A stretch of 64,000 bases of DNA, taken from assembly GCA_963601915.1 (NCBI GenBank), contig CAVCGL010000011.1, positions 20,366 to 84,365 of the forward strand. The letters run 5' to 3'. Under the pieces are notes generated by a model, which was not told where the DNA came from, searched no databases, and saw nothing but the letters and a program-made list of their open reading frames with translations. The stretch comes from Butyricicoccus_A sp963601915 (GTDB taxonomy: Bacteria > Bacillota > Clostridia > Oscillospirales > Butyricicoccaceae). Shown in pieces: positions 34,881 through 43,364 of the stretch; within the stretch, counting starts at the first letter, position 1; each line of letters starts with the position of its first letter. The translations under genes and the position numbers were made by a program.

Positions 34881-35768
34881 TTATTTCTGTTCTTTTTTGA
34901 TCGGTACCGGCATACACTGCAAATACTGTCCATACAGCGTCTTGCTCAGCTCATCGCCGAGGGCGTGTACCTGCTCGACGGAAATCAAGCCCTGCTCGCA
35001 GGCAATTTCCTCCGGGCACGCAACATACCGTCCGGTGCGCACCTGCACCTCGCGGATGCGGTTGCCCGCCTCCAACAGATTCTCAGCGGTGCCGGCATCC
35101 AGCCAGACAAAATCGCTGTCCAGCGGCGCTACCTTCAGCTTGCCGCGGCGCAGATATTCCAAATTGACGTCCGTGATTTCCAGCTCTCCGCGGGCCGACG
35201 GCTTGAGATTGCGGGCAATTTCCAGTACCTCGCTGTCGTAAAAATACAGACCCGGGATGATGTAATTGGACTTCGGGAAGCGTGGCTTCTCCTCAATGCT
35301 CAGCGCATTGCCCTTCTCATCAAATTCAACGACGCCAAACGGACGCGGATCCTCTACGTAATAGCCGAATACCAGCGCGCCCTCCTGCAGCTCTCTGCCC
35401 TTCTTGAGGAACAGATAGTCGCGGCTCTCATCATAAAAAATGTTGTCGCCCAGCACCAAGCAAACCGAATCGCCCTGGATAAAGTCCTCTGCAACGAGGA
35501 AGGCATCTGCAATGCCGCGCGGCACCTTCTGTACCGCATACGAAATATGTACGCCCCATGCGCTGCCGTCTCCGAGCAGCTTGGTAAAGGTTTCTTCTTC
35601 TCCTTCCGGAATAATGACCATAATATCCGTGATACCTGCCTGCAGCAAAACGCTGAGCGGGTAATAAATCAGCGGCTTGTCATATACCGGCAGCAGCGGC
35701 TTACAAATCATACGGGTCATCGGATACAGCCGTGTGCCCTTGCCAGCTGCCAGAATCAATCCTTTCAT
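34881..35768 (-). CDS. rmlA: Glucose-1-phosphate thymidylyltransferase
   Basis: A 295-residue sugar nucleotidyltransferase. It opens MKGLILAAGKGTRLYPMTR, the nucleotide-binding loop (GxGTRL), and continues with KPLLPVYDKPLIYYPLSVL. CLVLGDNIFY holds the catalytic aspartate, and DVNLEYLRRGKL with FVWLDAGTAENLLEA completes the RmlA pattern. It makes dTDP-glucose from glucose-1-phosphate and dTTP for deoxysugars such as rhamnose. rmlB, rmlC and rmlD are not in the window, so the rest of the pathway must be elsewhere. It has its own promoter and terminator. Confidence 0.93.
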   Translation of the reverse strand: MKGLILAAGKGTRLYPMTRMICKPLLPVYDKPLIYYPLSVLLQAGITDIMVIIPEGEEETFTKLLGDGSAWGVHISYAVQKVPRGIADAFLVAEDFIQGDSVCLVLGDNIFYDESRDYLFLKKGRELQEGALVFGYYVEDPRPFGVVEFDEKGNALSIEEKPRFPKSNYIIPGLYFYDSEVLEIARNLKPSARGELEITDVNLEYLRRGKLKVAPLDSDFVWLDAGTAENLLEAGNRIREVQVRTGRYVACPEEIACEQGLISVEQVHALGDELSKTLYGQYLQCMPVPIKKEQK

Positions 35769-35857
35769 ATACTACCTCCTTCTAACGCCTATTTTTCCAA
35801 ATGGTTTTCTCTGAGATACGCATTTTTCTATGTATATGCGCAAATCTCTCCATTTTT

Positions 35858-35886
35858 ATTATGGCACTCGTCTTACCACTTGTCAA
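35858..35886 (-). promoter_or_regulatory. rmlA promoter
   Basis: TTGACA (35881-35886)-N17-CATAAT (35858-35863), leftward. The -35 lies 31 bases after the stop of the upstream AEC gene. Confidence 0.6.
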
Positions 35887-35916
35887 GGAGGCGCAGGGCT
35901 TTTGGCACGATATTTC

Positions 35917-36861
35917 CTACATCAGCCCCATACTGCGCAGCAGGAAAATCCAGCCTGTCAACGTGACGGACGAAAGCAAGGTTGTCAGCACAATGATACT
36001 TGTGGAAAGTTCTCCGTCGTTTCCCATATTCGTCGCCATGACATAACAGGAAACCGTCGTCGGAGAGCCCAGCATAATCAGCACGGCGACAAGCTCCGCA
36101 CCCTGAAATCCCAGTGCGATGGCGAGCGGCAGAAAGACTGCCGGTAAAATCACCAGCTTAATCGCCGTTGCCCACAGCGTCGGTTTGATTTTGGCCAGCG
36201 CCTTGGTGCCCTCAAAGCCCGCACCGACAACGAGCAGCGCGAGCGGCGTCGCCGTCGCGCCGACACTCTCAATCATCTTGAGCGGAATCGTCGGAATGTC
36301 AATGCGCAGCAGAGAAAACGGCAAGCCGAGCACGATACCAATAATAATCGGATTTTTCAGCACATTGATGCACGCCTTGCGAATCGCCGCTGTGCCATGC
36401 TGCCCGCCATCGGCGGAAAAGGTCAAAATGATAACCGAATAAATATTAAACAGCGGCACGGCAGACACAATCATCAGCGGCGCGAGGCCCGCATTGCCAT
36501 ACATATTCTCGACAAACGCAATGCCCAAAATCGCCGCACTGCTTCGCACAGAAGCCTGTGCAAACGCGCCGACTAAGCTCTTATCCTTGAGAATATGCGC
36601 CGCCAAAAACCAAACGCCCAAAAAGACAAGCGTCGTCACACCGGCACAATACACGACAAACGACAGCTTAAAATCCGTATACAAATTGGTCTGGGCAATA
36701 TCTCGAAACAGCAGCACCGGCAGTGCAACCAAAAAGACATATTTATTGCCTACGCGGCAAAATTCCTCGGTAAACAGTCCGAGCTGTTTGAGAATATAGC
36801 CGAGCACAATGACCAAGAACACCGGCATCGTGGCGTTCAAGCTAAAAATAAAACTATCCAT
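35917..36861 (-). CDS. AEC family transporter (auxin efflux carrier-like)
   Basis: A 314-residue protein with about ten membrane segments in two inverted halves. It opens MPVFLVIVLGYILKQLGLF, has RSSAAILGIAFVENMYGNAG around residues 108-127 and ends with LIMLGSPTTVSCYVMATNMG, the typical AEC pattern. Bacterial members export or exchange malate and other organic acids; the substrate is unknown here. Its ATG overlaps the end of a small upstream gene by eight bases, so the two are probably coupled. No strong terminator separates it from the rmlA promoter. Confidence 0.92.
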   Translation of the reverse strand: MDSFIFSLNATMPVFLVIVLGYILKQLGLFTEEFCRVGNKYVFLVALPVLLFRDIAQTNLYTDFKLSFVVYCAGVTTLVFLGVWFLAAHILKDKSLVGAFAQASVRSSAAILGIAFVENMYGNAGLAPLMIVSAVPLFNIYSVIILTFSADGGQHGTAAIRKACINVLKNPIIIGIVLGLPFSLLRIDIPTIPLKMIESVGATATPLALLVVGAGFEGTKALAKIKPTLWATAIKLVILPAVFLPLAIALGFQGAELVAVLIMLGSPTTVSCYVMATNMGNDGELSTSIIVLTTLLSSVTLTGWIFLLRSMGLM

Positions 36862-37042
36862 GATATGCTTCCCACTTCTTTTTTAATACGACAAGCAAGC
36901 CTGCCATCGGCAAATATCGAAACACAGCCGCTTTTAACAGATGCTTTCCATCGCGAAACACATTTCGCACTGCAATCAAGCCAAACAAGCCCAGAATCGC
37001 AGCTCCCAACGCCCTATATTCGCGTTCCTTCCAATCCTTCAT
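36854..37042 (-). CDS. Small membrane-associated protein, unknown function
   Basis: A 62-residue protein opening MKDWKEREYRALGAAILGLF and ending VLKKKWEAYHG. There is a hydrophobic stretch at about 11-23 and a weaker one at about 42-55, with many basic residues between. GGAGGT lies eight bases before the ATG and an extended -10 promoter lies upstream, so it is likely expressed. Eight bases of its end overlap the AEC transporter start, which suggests translational coupling and perhaps an accessory role. No known family was recognised. Confidence 0.68.
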   Translation of the reverse strand: MKDWKEREYRALGAAILGLFGLIAVRNVFRDGKHLLKAAVFRYLPMAGLLVVLKKKWEAYHG

Positions 37043-37082
37043 CGTGATACACCTCCGAAACCGACAATTTTTGTTCCCGTCC

Positions 37083-37112
37083 AGTATAGCATATTTCCGC
37101 CAGTCCGTACAA
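37083..37112 (-). promoter_or_regulatory. Promoter of the small protein-AEC transporter operon
   Basis: TTGTAC (37107-37112)-N18-TATACT (37083-37088) with TGC directly before the -10 (extended -10), leftward. Confidence 0.6.
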
Positions 37113-37209
37113 CTCCGCTTGATACACGCCATATTTTCAACAGATTTTTAGTAAGTGATTAAAAAAATCGCCGCATCCGCCTGCATCAGCTTTTTGCACA
37201 AAAAAGTTG

Positions 37210-37380
37210 TTGTTATTTTGGCTGTTTTACCACTATAAATCAAAGGCAAGTTGTGATATATTTACAATTGTACTTTTTAGCAGGAGTACTGCATGACCCG
37301 CCTTATACAGAAGGCGGGAGTGAAATGCCATACAGAGAAGAGAGAGAAACGAGACGGTTGGGTGAACCGTCTCGTTTCGT
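37210..37380 (+). ncRNA. Candidate small structured RNA with promoter and terminator
   Basis: This lies in a 390-bp gap without a convincing protein gene. A rightward promoter is possible: TTGTTA (37210-37215)-N18-TATAAA (37234-37239). RNA from about 37246 would contain GTACT/AGTAC (37270-37289) and an 8-bp CCCGCCTT/AAGGCGGG stem (37297-37318). It would end in a perfect 13-bp AAACGAGACGGTT/AACCGTCTCGTTT stem (37347-37377) with a T-rich tail, about 135 bases in all. The terminator serves no rightward gene, which is the main argument for an RNA. No known RNA family was recognised. Confidence 0.4.
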
Positions 37381-37397
37381 TTTTATCAGGATATTTC

Positions 37398-37432
37398 AAA
37401 AGAGGTTTTGCCGAATGGCAAAACCTCTTTTT
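37398..37432. terminator. Terminator of the large acidic membrane protein operon
   Basis: A perfect 15-bp AAAAGAGGTTTTGCC/GGCAAAACCTCTTTT stem with a four-base loop, directly abutting the stop at 37433. T-runs are present on both strands. Confidence 0.92.
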
Positions 37433-38959
37433 TCACGCGTCTTCCGACTCTTCTGTATCCTCTGTTTGATTCTTGTGGTTTGTGTAAGTCCGCAGCATAT
37501 GCAGCGTCAAAATAATAAATGTCGCACCGATAACGGCGTCCGTCATCGCTTCAAACAGCTGTCCGCCCTGCACAAAGAAAACAATCGCATCGTACAGGCG
37601 GCGCACAGCGAGCACGGCAAATCCAAATGCCGCCAAGCGATACCGCTCCGCCAGATACATACAGAAGCACAGCGCCAGCAACACCTCTACATGCTGTACG
37701 CCGAGTGCCGCAAATACGATGGAAGCCGCCGCAATCACGACAGCAAATACCACCGTCAGTGCCTTCTGCTTTCTTTGTTCTTTCTGCTCCGGCGTCAGTT
37801 CCGGCTTTTCTTTCTTCGCCTTTTTGCGTTCTTCTGCCTGTTTGATGGCATTGGTATCTTCATCGCACGCATCCAGCAGCTCTTCCAGCGAGAATTTTTC
37901 CGCAGGCTGTACCGGTCTGTCCTCTGCCAAAACAGGAGCTTCCTCCGGCTCGTCTGCCGACTCGCTGCGTTCCGGCTGCTCCTCTTCCGCTTCTTCTTTA
38001 TTTAAAATCAAATCAAAGATAGATTTCTTTTCGTCCTGCTTGACAGGCTGTACCGGTTCTGGCTCCGCCTCCGACTGCGGCAGCACCATTGTGCTGCTGT
38101 CCACCTGTTCCGGCGCGTCCGGTTCCTGTGCCTGCTGCGGTGCCTCTGCTTGTTCTTCTTGTTCTGTCTCTTCCGGTTCTTCCTGCTGCTCCGAAAAGAA
38201 AATCGGCGGAGCTGCCGGTGCAGACAAATCAATATGCTGTGCCACGGTATCCGAAATCGTATCAATCGTGTCCGGTTCCTCCGGCTCCTGTTGGGTAGGC
38301 AGATGCGGATCAGTATCCTGCATAGCTTCCTCTGTCTGTCTCAGCTTTTCCGCAGCGCGGCGCGGCAGAAGAATCTGTACGACCAATCCGGCGATTGTCA
38401 GAACGATGCCAAGCAGCAGCTGTACCGATACGGATGCTATGCCCAGTAGCTGGGACAGCACGATACCCGCCGGAATGCCGGACAAGCTGGTAGCAATCAC
38501 ATACGCCGGTGCATGAAACAGCACGCCGGTCACGCCAAACAGCACGAAGCAGACGAGCAGCACAAGGACAAACCCGCCCTTGAACATCTCACCGGCAAAT
38601 GCGCCCGGCACATAGCCGACCAATGCGCCAATCGTGCCGCACGCCAAGAAAATGCCCAAGCGAGTCTCTCGATATGCCACTGCACCGAGCACGATGCCCA
38701 GAACCAGCATAGCCGCCGAAGACAATGCCAATCCGCTGTTGGTGACACCCAGAGAGCCAAGCACGCCAGTCAGACCCACGCCCAAGCACACTCCGGTGAG
38801 CGCGCCATACAGCGCACTCGCCCAGTGCAGCAGACGGTATCCTGCAAAGCACAAAACGACCATTACCAGCAGCAGCAACAGCTTTGCCAGCACACCTTCA
38901 TATAGGGTGGCGGCTGTTTGCAGTGCAATTCCAAAGGCACTGTTTATGCTAACATTCAT
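37433..38959 (-). CDS. Multi-pass membrane protein with a large acidic cytoplasmic linker
   Basis: A 508-residue protein in three parts. About 1-210 is a bundle of seven glycine-rich hydrophobic helices resembling the DUF4203/TMEM198-type membrane domain. About 220-395 is a low-complexity linker very rich in Glu, Gln, Pro and Ala, ending in a Lys/Glu-rich probable helix. About 405-490 holds three to four more hydrophobic helices. No catalytic motif was found. It is the last gene of a leftward group with the YARHG protein and the lipoprotein amidase (17-bp gap), suggesting a cell-envelope role. The resemblance to a named family is tentative. Confidence 0.78.
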   Translation of the reverse strand: MNVSINSAFGIALQTAATLYEGVLAKLLLLLVMVVLCFAGYRLLHWASALYGALTGVCLGVGLTGVLGSLGVTNSGLALSSAAMLVLGIVLGAVAYRETRLGIFLACGTIGALVGYVPGAFAGEMFKGGFVLVLLVCFVLFGVTGVLFHAPAYVIATSLSGIPAGIVLSQLLGIASVSVQLLLGIVLTIAGLVVQILLPRRAAEKLRQTEEAMQDTDPHLPTQQEPEEPDTIDTISDTVAQHIDLSAPAAPPIFFSEQQEEPEETEQEEQAEAPQQAQEPDAPEQVDSSTMVLPQSEAEPEPVQPVKQDEKKSIFDLILNKEEAEEEQPERSESADEPEEAPVLAEDRPVQPAEKFSLEELLDACDEDTNAIKQAEERKKAKKEKPELTPEQKEQRKQKALTVVFAVVIAAASIVFAALGVQHVEVLLALCFCMYLAERYRLAAFGFAVLAVRRLYDAIVFFVQGGQLFEAMTDAVIGATFIILTLHMLRTYTNHKNQTEDTEESEDA

Positions 38960-38975
38960 AGTACATCAAACCTCT

Positions 38976-39803
38976 TTATTCTCTATTCTGACCCGATTCC
39001 ATGCTCTGTTTCCACTGGCACACGCCGTCCGCAATGCCCACAGCAATCTTTTGCCGGTACTCCTGCGTCTGAAGCCGCGCATTCTCCTCTGTATTGCTCA
39101 AAAAGCCCATTTCCAGCAGAATACACGGCACTTCCGACCAATTAAATCCGGTTAAATCGCTGCGCGGAGTCAAGCCGCGATTTTGCGCACCGGTTTCCTG
39201 TGTCACCGCCTGCAAAATCACCTGTGCCGCCTGTGCACTTGGCTGTTCAATGGACGGTGTGCCCAGCAGACTGCCGGACGGCACCTGCATCGACATACCG
39301 GACGGCTGGCTGCTCTCCGCACCATCTGCGTGAATGCGGATGCACAAGTCCACATGGGCATCATTTGCCATGCGGGCGCGTTCTTGGTTGCTGACCGTCG
39401 CTTCATGGCTCTGCCGCGTCATGACAACCTGTGCGCCGCGCGCTTCCAACTGCGCTCGCGTCAGCTCCGCCACAGCGAGATTAAGCTCTTCCTCCGTCTG
39501 TCCTTCACCCTCTGCGCCGCTGACATAGGCGGGCTTGGTCTCCTGCGACAGCGGAGAAACGCGCTCTGTCGCGCTGGCACTCGTGATCCCGTGTCCCGGG
39601 TCCAGACAAATAATGACCCCTGCAAGCGGCTGTGTCTGTTCTTCCTGTACCGCAGTGTATTTCTGCTGTGTATCAGCGGTCTGTGTCTGCGGCGTTGCAC
39701 TGCCGGCAGATGCCGAACCGTTCTCGCCGCCGCGCGGACTGCCGCAGCCGCTGAGCAGCAGTGCTGCCGCCAGCGTGCCCGCCATGATCTGTCTTATCGC
39801 CAT
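38976..39803 (-). CDS. N-acetylmuramoyl-L-alanine amidase lipoprotein (Amidase_3)
   Basis: A 275-residue lipoprotein. The signal peptide ends in LLSGC with lipobox cysteine 20, followed by a Ser/Thr/Gln-rich linker. The zinc amidase domain (about 62-265) shows CLDPGHG (first histidine), an EEELNL glutamate, IRIHADG (second histidine) and LLEMGFLSN (catalytic glutamate). It cleaves the amide bond between MurNAc and the stem peptide, outside the membrane. Its start overlaps the upstream YARHG gene by ten bases. A role in wall remodelling with its neighbours is inferred. Confidence 0.94.
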   Translation of the reverse strand: MAIRQIMAGTLAAALLLSGCGSPRGGENGSASAGSATPQTQTADTQQKYTAVQEEQTQPLAGVIICLDPGHGITSASATERVSPLSQETKPAYVSGAEGEGQTEEELNLAVAELTRAQLEARGAQVVMTRQSHEATVSNQERARMANDAHVDLCIRIHADGAESSQPSGMSMQVPSGSLLGTPSIEQPSAQAAQVILQAVTQETGAQNRGLTPRSDLTGFNWSEVPCILLEMGFLSNTEENARLQTQEYRQKIAVGIADGVCQWKQSMESGQNRE

Positions 39804-40495
39804 CCCTTGCTTTCCTCATAGGAAACCAACGTCGCAATGTTGGCACGTTCTACATCGGACAGGCGGGAGTCAATGGTATTCGCCGTGCACGTGCTGTCCC
39901 GATGATACCAGGTCTTGCTGGAAAAATAATTCTGCCAGCGCGTGCTGTGAAATGCATATCCATGGCGCGCATAAATCTCATTGCGAATGGCCGCCACGGT
40001 ATCCTGATTGAACCCGCTCAGGTCACTGGCAGAAATATATTCGCTGTCTGACGGCCACAGATAGCCGTTGCTGCCCACCTGGTTGTAGTAATCATTGGCA
40101 TGTTCTGTATCAGAGCCATAATAATAGTAATTATTGGTGACCTCAGAATCCGACGAGGATTCTTCCTGTTTCGTTGTATCTTCTGCGTCGCTGTTTGCCG
40201 AATCCGTGCTGTACTTCGGCTGTTCTTCCTGTTGGGTCTGGCTCTGCTTGGACGCTTCCAGCTGTGCCTGTTGATTTCCTTTGGTCACAATCGTCAGACA
40301 GATGATGCAGACGATGAGAACGGCCGCCACCGCAAGAATTGCGCCAAAAATAATGGAATTGCTGCGGTGTGCCCGACGAATCGGAATGCCTTCCTGCATC
40401 TGCGCCTGTGCTGCCCGCCGAGACACACGACTTCCGCACTGTGGGCAGAAATCCGCATCTTCGGGGATATATGCGCCGCACCGGTTGCAATACAT
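39794..40495 (-). CDS. Zinc-ribbon membrane protein with a C-terminal YARHG domain
   Basis: A 233-residue protein. The N-terminal zinc ribbon is MYCNRCG...FCPQCGSR (cysteines 3, 6, 17 and 20). A single membrane helix lies at about 47-70. A Gln/Ser/Glu-rich linker with NNYYYYGS follows. The C-terminal domain holds EIYARHGYAFHSTRWQNYF, the YARHG motif that names this extracellular domain, probably for wall or peptidoglycan contact. It begins the operon with the amidase and the acidic membrane protein. The biochemical role of YARHG is not established; an envelope sensor or anchor is a guess. Confidence 0.88.
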   Translation of the reverse strand: MYCNRCGAYIPEDADFCPQCGSRVSRRAAQAQMQEGIPIRRAHRSNSIIFGAILAVAAVLIVCIICLTIVTKGNQQAQLEASKQSQTQQEEQPKYSTDSANSDAEDTTKQEESSSDSEVTNNYYYYGSDTEHANDYYNQVGSNGYLWPSDSEYISASDLSGFNQDTVAAIRNEIYARHGYAFHSTRWQNYFSSKTWYHRDSTCTANTIDSRLSDVERANIATLVSYEESKGWR

Positions 40496-40585
40496 ATGCG
40501 CTTCCTCCTATATTTTTTATTTCATACAATTGTATCTATTATATCATGCCGCACGGTTTCTGTCACGCGTTTCCTATTTTCAACA

Positions 40586-40627
40586 CAAAAACCGGCTGAT
40601 ACCGCATGCAAACGATACCAACCGGTT
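40586..40627 (-). terminator. Terminator of the atp operon
   Basis: A 15-bp stem with three G-U pairs, an eight-base loop and a T-rich leftward tail, 12 bases after the atpC stop. Confidence 0.88.
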
Positions 40628-40638
40628 GTTTTGTGACA

Positions 40639-41037
40639 TTATTTTCCTACATTGATACGTGTCAGAGCACGCTTGAGTCTTGCCTGCGCTAACTCTTGAT
40701 CACGTGCATCCGCGTGCTGCTGAAGCAGCTGCTCCGCACGCTGACGCGCGCGCTCCGCGCGGCTGACGTCAATGTCTTCCGCCCACTCAAACGTGGTCGC
40801 TGCGAGATTGACTTCGTTGTCCCGCACAGACAGCATACCGCCGATGCAGGCTGCCCGGCGCGTCTCGCCATTCTCCCCCGTCACGCGGCATTCACCCATG
40901 CCGAGTGCGGTCAGATATGGGATATGATTCGCCAGAATGCTCACATCGCCGTCAATCGTCCGGACAAGCACGCGCTGTGCTTCGCCGTTAAAGAACTCAC
41001 CGTCTGCCGTCACAATGCGAAGATGGAATACACTCAT
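40639..41037 (-). CDS. atpC: ATP synthase F1 subunit epsilon
   Basis: A 132-residue subunit with the N-terminal beta-sandwich (FHLRIVTADGEFFNGEAQRV, about 3-22, and HIPYLTALGMGECRV) and a C-terminal helical hairpin rich in Ala, Arg and Gln (about 88-130). It sits on the central stalk and can inhibit ATP hydrolysis. It is the last gene of the atp operon, three bases after atpD. Confidence 0.97.
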   Translation of the reverse strand: MSVFHLRIVTADGEFFNGEAQRVLVRTIDGDVSILANHIPYLTALGMGECRVTGENGETRRAACIGGMLSVRDNEVNLAATTFEWAEDIDVSRAERARQRAEQLLQQHADARDQELAQARLKRALTRINVGK

Positions 41038-41040
41038 GCG

Positions 41041-42438
41041 TTATTCCCCCTTCTTGGCTTTTTCCACGGCCTCCTCGATGGTTCCGACAAACAGGAACGC
41101 AGACTCCGGCAGATCATCGTGCTTGCCTTCCAGAATTTCACGGAAGCCGCGGATGGTCTCCTTGAGCGGAACATACTTGCCCTTGATGCCGGTAAACTGC
41201 TCGCCGACAGTAAACGGCTGCGACAGGAAGCGCTGAATCTTACGCGCACGGGCTACCGTGAGCTTATCTTCCTCAGACAGCTCGTCCATACCCATGATAG
41301 CAATAATATCCTGCAGCTCTTTATAGCGCTGCAAGACACGCTGCACCTGACGTGCGACATCATAATGCTCCTGACCGAGAATTTCCGGTGTCAGAATTCG
41401 GCTGGTGGATTCCAGCGGATCAACGGCCGGATAAATACCCTGCGAAGCAATGCCGCGGTCGAGTACCGTCGTTGCGTCCAGATGCGTAAACGTCGTCGCC
41501 GGAGCCGGGTCGGTCAAGTCATCCGCCGGCACATAGACAGCCTGTACGGATGTGATGGAACCGCGCTTGGTGGATGTAATACGCTCCTGTAATGCACCCA
41601 TTTCGGTTGCCAGCGTCGGCTGGTAGCCTACTGCGGACGGCATACGGCCGAGCAGCGCGGATACCTCCGAGCCTGCCTGCGTGAAACGGAAAATGTTGTC
41701 GATAAACAGCAGCACATCCTGATTCTCGCGGTCACGGAAATACTCTGCCATCGTCAGACCGGACAGAGCGACACGCATACGTGCTCCTGGCGGCTCGTTC
41801 ATCTGACCGTACACCAGTGCGGTCTTGTTCAGAACGCCGGACTCTGCCATTTCGCCGTACAGGTCATTGCCCTCACGGGTGCGCTCGCCGACACCGGAGA
41901 ATACCGAGATGCCGCCGTGCTCCTTCGCAACGTTGTTAATCAGCTCCTGAATCAGGACGGTCTTGCCTACACCGGCGCCGCCGAACAGACCGATCTTGCC
42001 GCCCTTGGCATACGGGCAAATCAGGTCAACGACTTTGATGCCGGTTTCCAGAATATTTACCGCACCTTCCTGCTCCTCAAAGGTCGGAGCCGGACGATGG
42101 ATTTCCCACTTTTCTTCGGTCTTTACCGGTTCACCGTTGTCAATCGGCTGACCGAGCAGATTGAACATGCGTCCCAGCGTCTCTTCGCCGACCGGCACGC
42201 GGATGGATCCGCCGGTATCGACGGCCTTTGCACCGCGAACCAGACCATCCGTCGAGCTCATGGCGATGCAGCGGGCCGTGTTGTCGCCGATATGCTGTGC
42301 TACCTCAGCGATAATGGTCTCGCCGTGGTTATCTACTTCCAATGCATTGAGAAGGTTAGGAAGCTGTCCGTCTGCAAATTTCACATCAAGTACCGGGCCG
42401 ATAACCTGCGACACGGTACCCACGTTTTGCTCGTTCAT
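41041..42438 (-). CDS. atpD: ATP synthase F1 subunit beta
   Basis: A 465-residue catalytic subunit. Walker A is GGAGVGKT (153-160), the catalytic glutamate is in GVGERTREGNDLY (about 186-198), and LLFIDNIFRFTQAGSEVSAL is the Walker B and DELSEED region follows near 385-391. The longest frame starts at 42444, but AGGAG lies only two bases before that ATG and eight before the ATG at 42438, so the latter is preferred. Conserved throughout; no oddity seen. Confidence 0.98.
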   Translation of the reverse strand: MNEQNVGTVSQVIGPVLDVKFADGQLPNLLNALEVDNHGETIIAEVAQHIGDNTARCIAMSSTDGLVRGAKAVDTGGSIRVPVGEETLGRMFNLLGQPIDNGEPVKTEEKWEIHRPAPTFEEQEGAVNILETGIKVVDLICPYAKGGKIGLFGGAGVGKTVLIQELINNVAKEHGGISVFSGVGERTREGNDLYGEMAESGVLNKTALVYGQMNEPPGARMRVALSGLTMAEYFRDRENQDVLLFIDNIFRFTQAGSEVSALLGRMPSAVGYQPTLATEMGALQERITSTKRGSITSVQAVYVPADDLTDPAPATTFTHLDATTVLDRGIASQGIYPAVDPLESTSRILTPEILGQEHYDVARQVQRVLQRYKELQDIIAIMGMDELSEEDKLTVARARKIQRFLSQPFTVGEQFTGIKGKYVPLKETIRGFREILEGKHDDLPESAFLFVGTIEEAVEKAKKGE

Positions 42439-42485
42439 GCACATTTCTCCTTCTTAGTTTCTTTGCTTGCGCGGCGGAAAGGCGA

Positions 42486-43352
42486 TCACTCTTCGCCCTC
42501 CGCACCCGCTACAATCTCCGTAATCTCCTGCGTAATCGCGCCCTGACGAGCACGGTTATACTTCAGGCTCAGATCTTCTATCATATCGTCCGCATTCTTG
42601 CTTGCAGAATCCATCGCCGTGCGGCGTGCCGCCTGCTCCGACGCATAGGACTGGCACAGCGCGCCATAAAAGATACCGGCGATGTACTCCGGCACAATCG
42701 CATTGAACACGGTCTCCGGACTCGGCTCGTACAGCGTCATCGCGCCGCTCTCGTTTTTCGCCTCGCTCTTTTCATACGGTACCGGCAGTACCTGCATGAC
42801 CGTCGCGTGCTGGGTCAGCATGGAAACGAAATTGGTGTACACGATATAAATCGCATCAAAGGAACCTTTAACAAATTCGTTCGAGAGAAAATGCGCCGCA
42901 GTATGGCAGTTGCCAATGCTTGCATCCTCTGCCACGGTATATGCCTCGGTCAAAATCTCCATATTCCGTCTCTTGCAGTATTCCATTGCCTTTTTGCCGA
43001 CCGGTACGGTGCACACCTGTGCTCCGTTTTGCTGCGCGATATGGCTCTCGACCAGCTTCATGACATTGCTGTTGTAGCCGCCCGCGAGTCCTCTGTCACC
43101 GGCAATGATGACATAGCAGACTTTTTTGATCTCCTCCCGCGGCTCCACGAACGGAGACTTGAAATCTCGTTTTCCATATGCAATGCCCGTCATGGTTTCA
43201 TACAGGATATTGAAAAACGGCTCCGTGCGTTCAATGCGTTCTCGTGCGCGGCGCACCTTGGATGAAGCCACCAGCTCCATGGCCTTGGTGATCTGCCGCG
43301 TGCTCTGCACGCTCTTGATGCGGTTTTTGATCTCCTTCATAGAGGCTCCCAT
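42486..43352 (-). CDS. atpG: ATP synthase F1 subunit gamma
   Basis: A 288-residue rotor subunit. The N-terminal helix reads KEIKNRIKSVQSTRQITKAM, the central Rossmann-like part contains IAGDRGLAGGYNSNVMKL, and the C-terminal helix ends RARQGAITQEITEIVAGAEG. It forms the central shaft that turns within alpha3beta3. AAGGAGG lies seven bases before the ATG. Normal length. Confidence 0.98.
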   Translation of the reverse strand: MGASMKEIKNRIKSVQSTRQITKAMELVASSKVRRARERIERTEPFFNILYETMTGIAYGKRDFKSPFVEPREEIKKVCYVIIAGDRGLAGGYNSNVMKLVESHIAQQNGAQVCTVPVGKKAMEYCKRRNMEILTEAYTVAEDASIGNCHTAAHFLSNEFVKGSFDAIYIVYTNFVSMLTQHATVMQVLPVPYEKSEAKNESGAMTLYEPSPETVFNAIVPEYIAGIFYGALCQSYASEQAARRTAMDSASKNADDMIEDLSLKYNRARQGAITQEITEIVAGAEGEE

Positions 43353-43364
43353 GTTTCAGCCTCC

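Noticed and set aside
34829..34933. 35-codon extension of the histidine phosphatase
   Set aside because: It would run through the rmlA terminator and part of rmlA and has no ribosome site.
37253..38005. A 250-codon rightward frame over the candidate RNA and the acidic membrane gene
   Set aside because: It reads through two strong terminators and is antisense to a better-supported gene.
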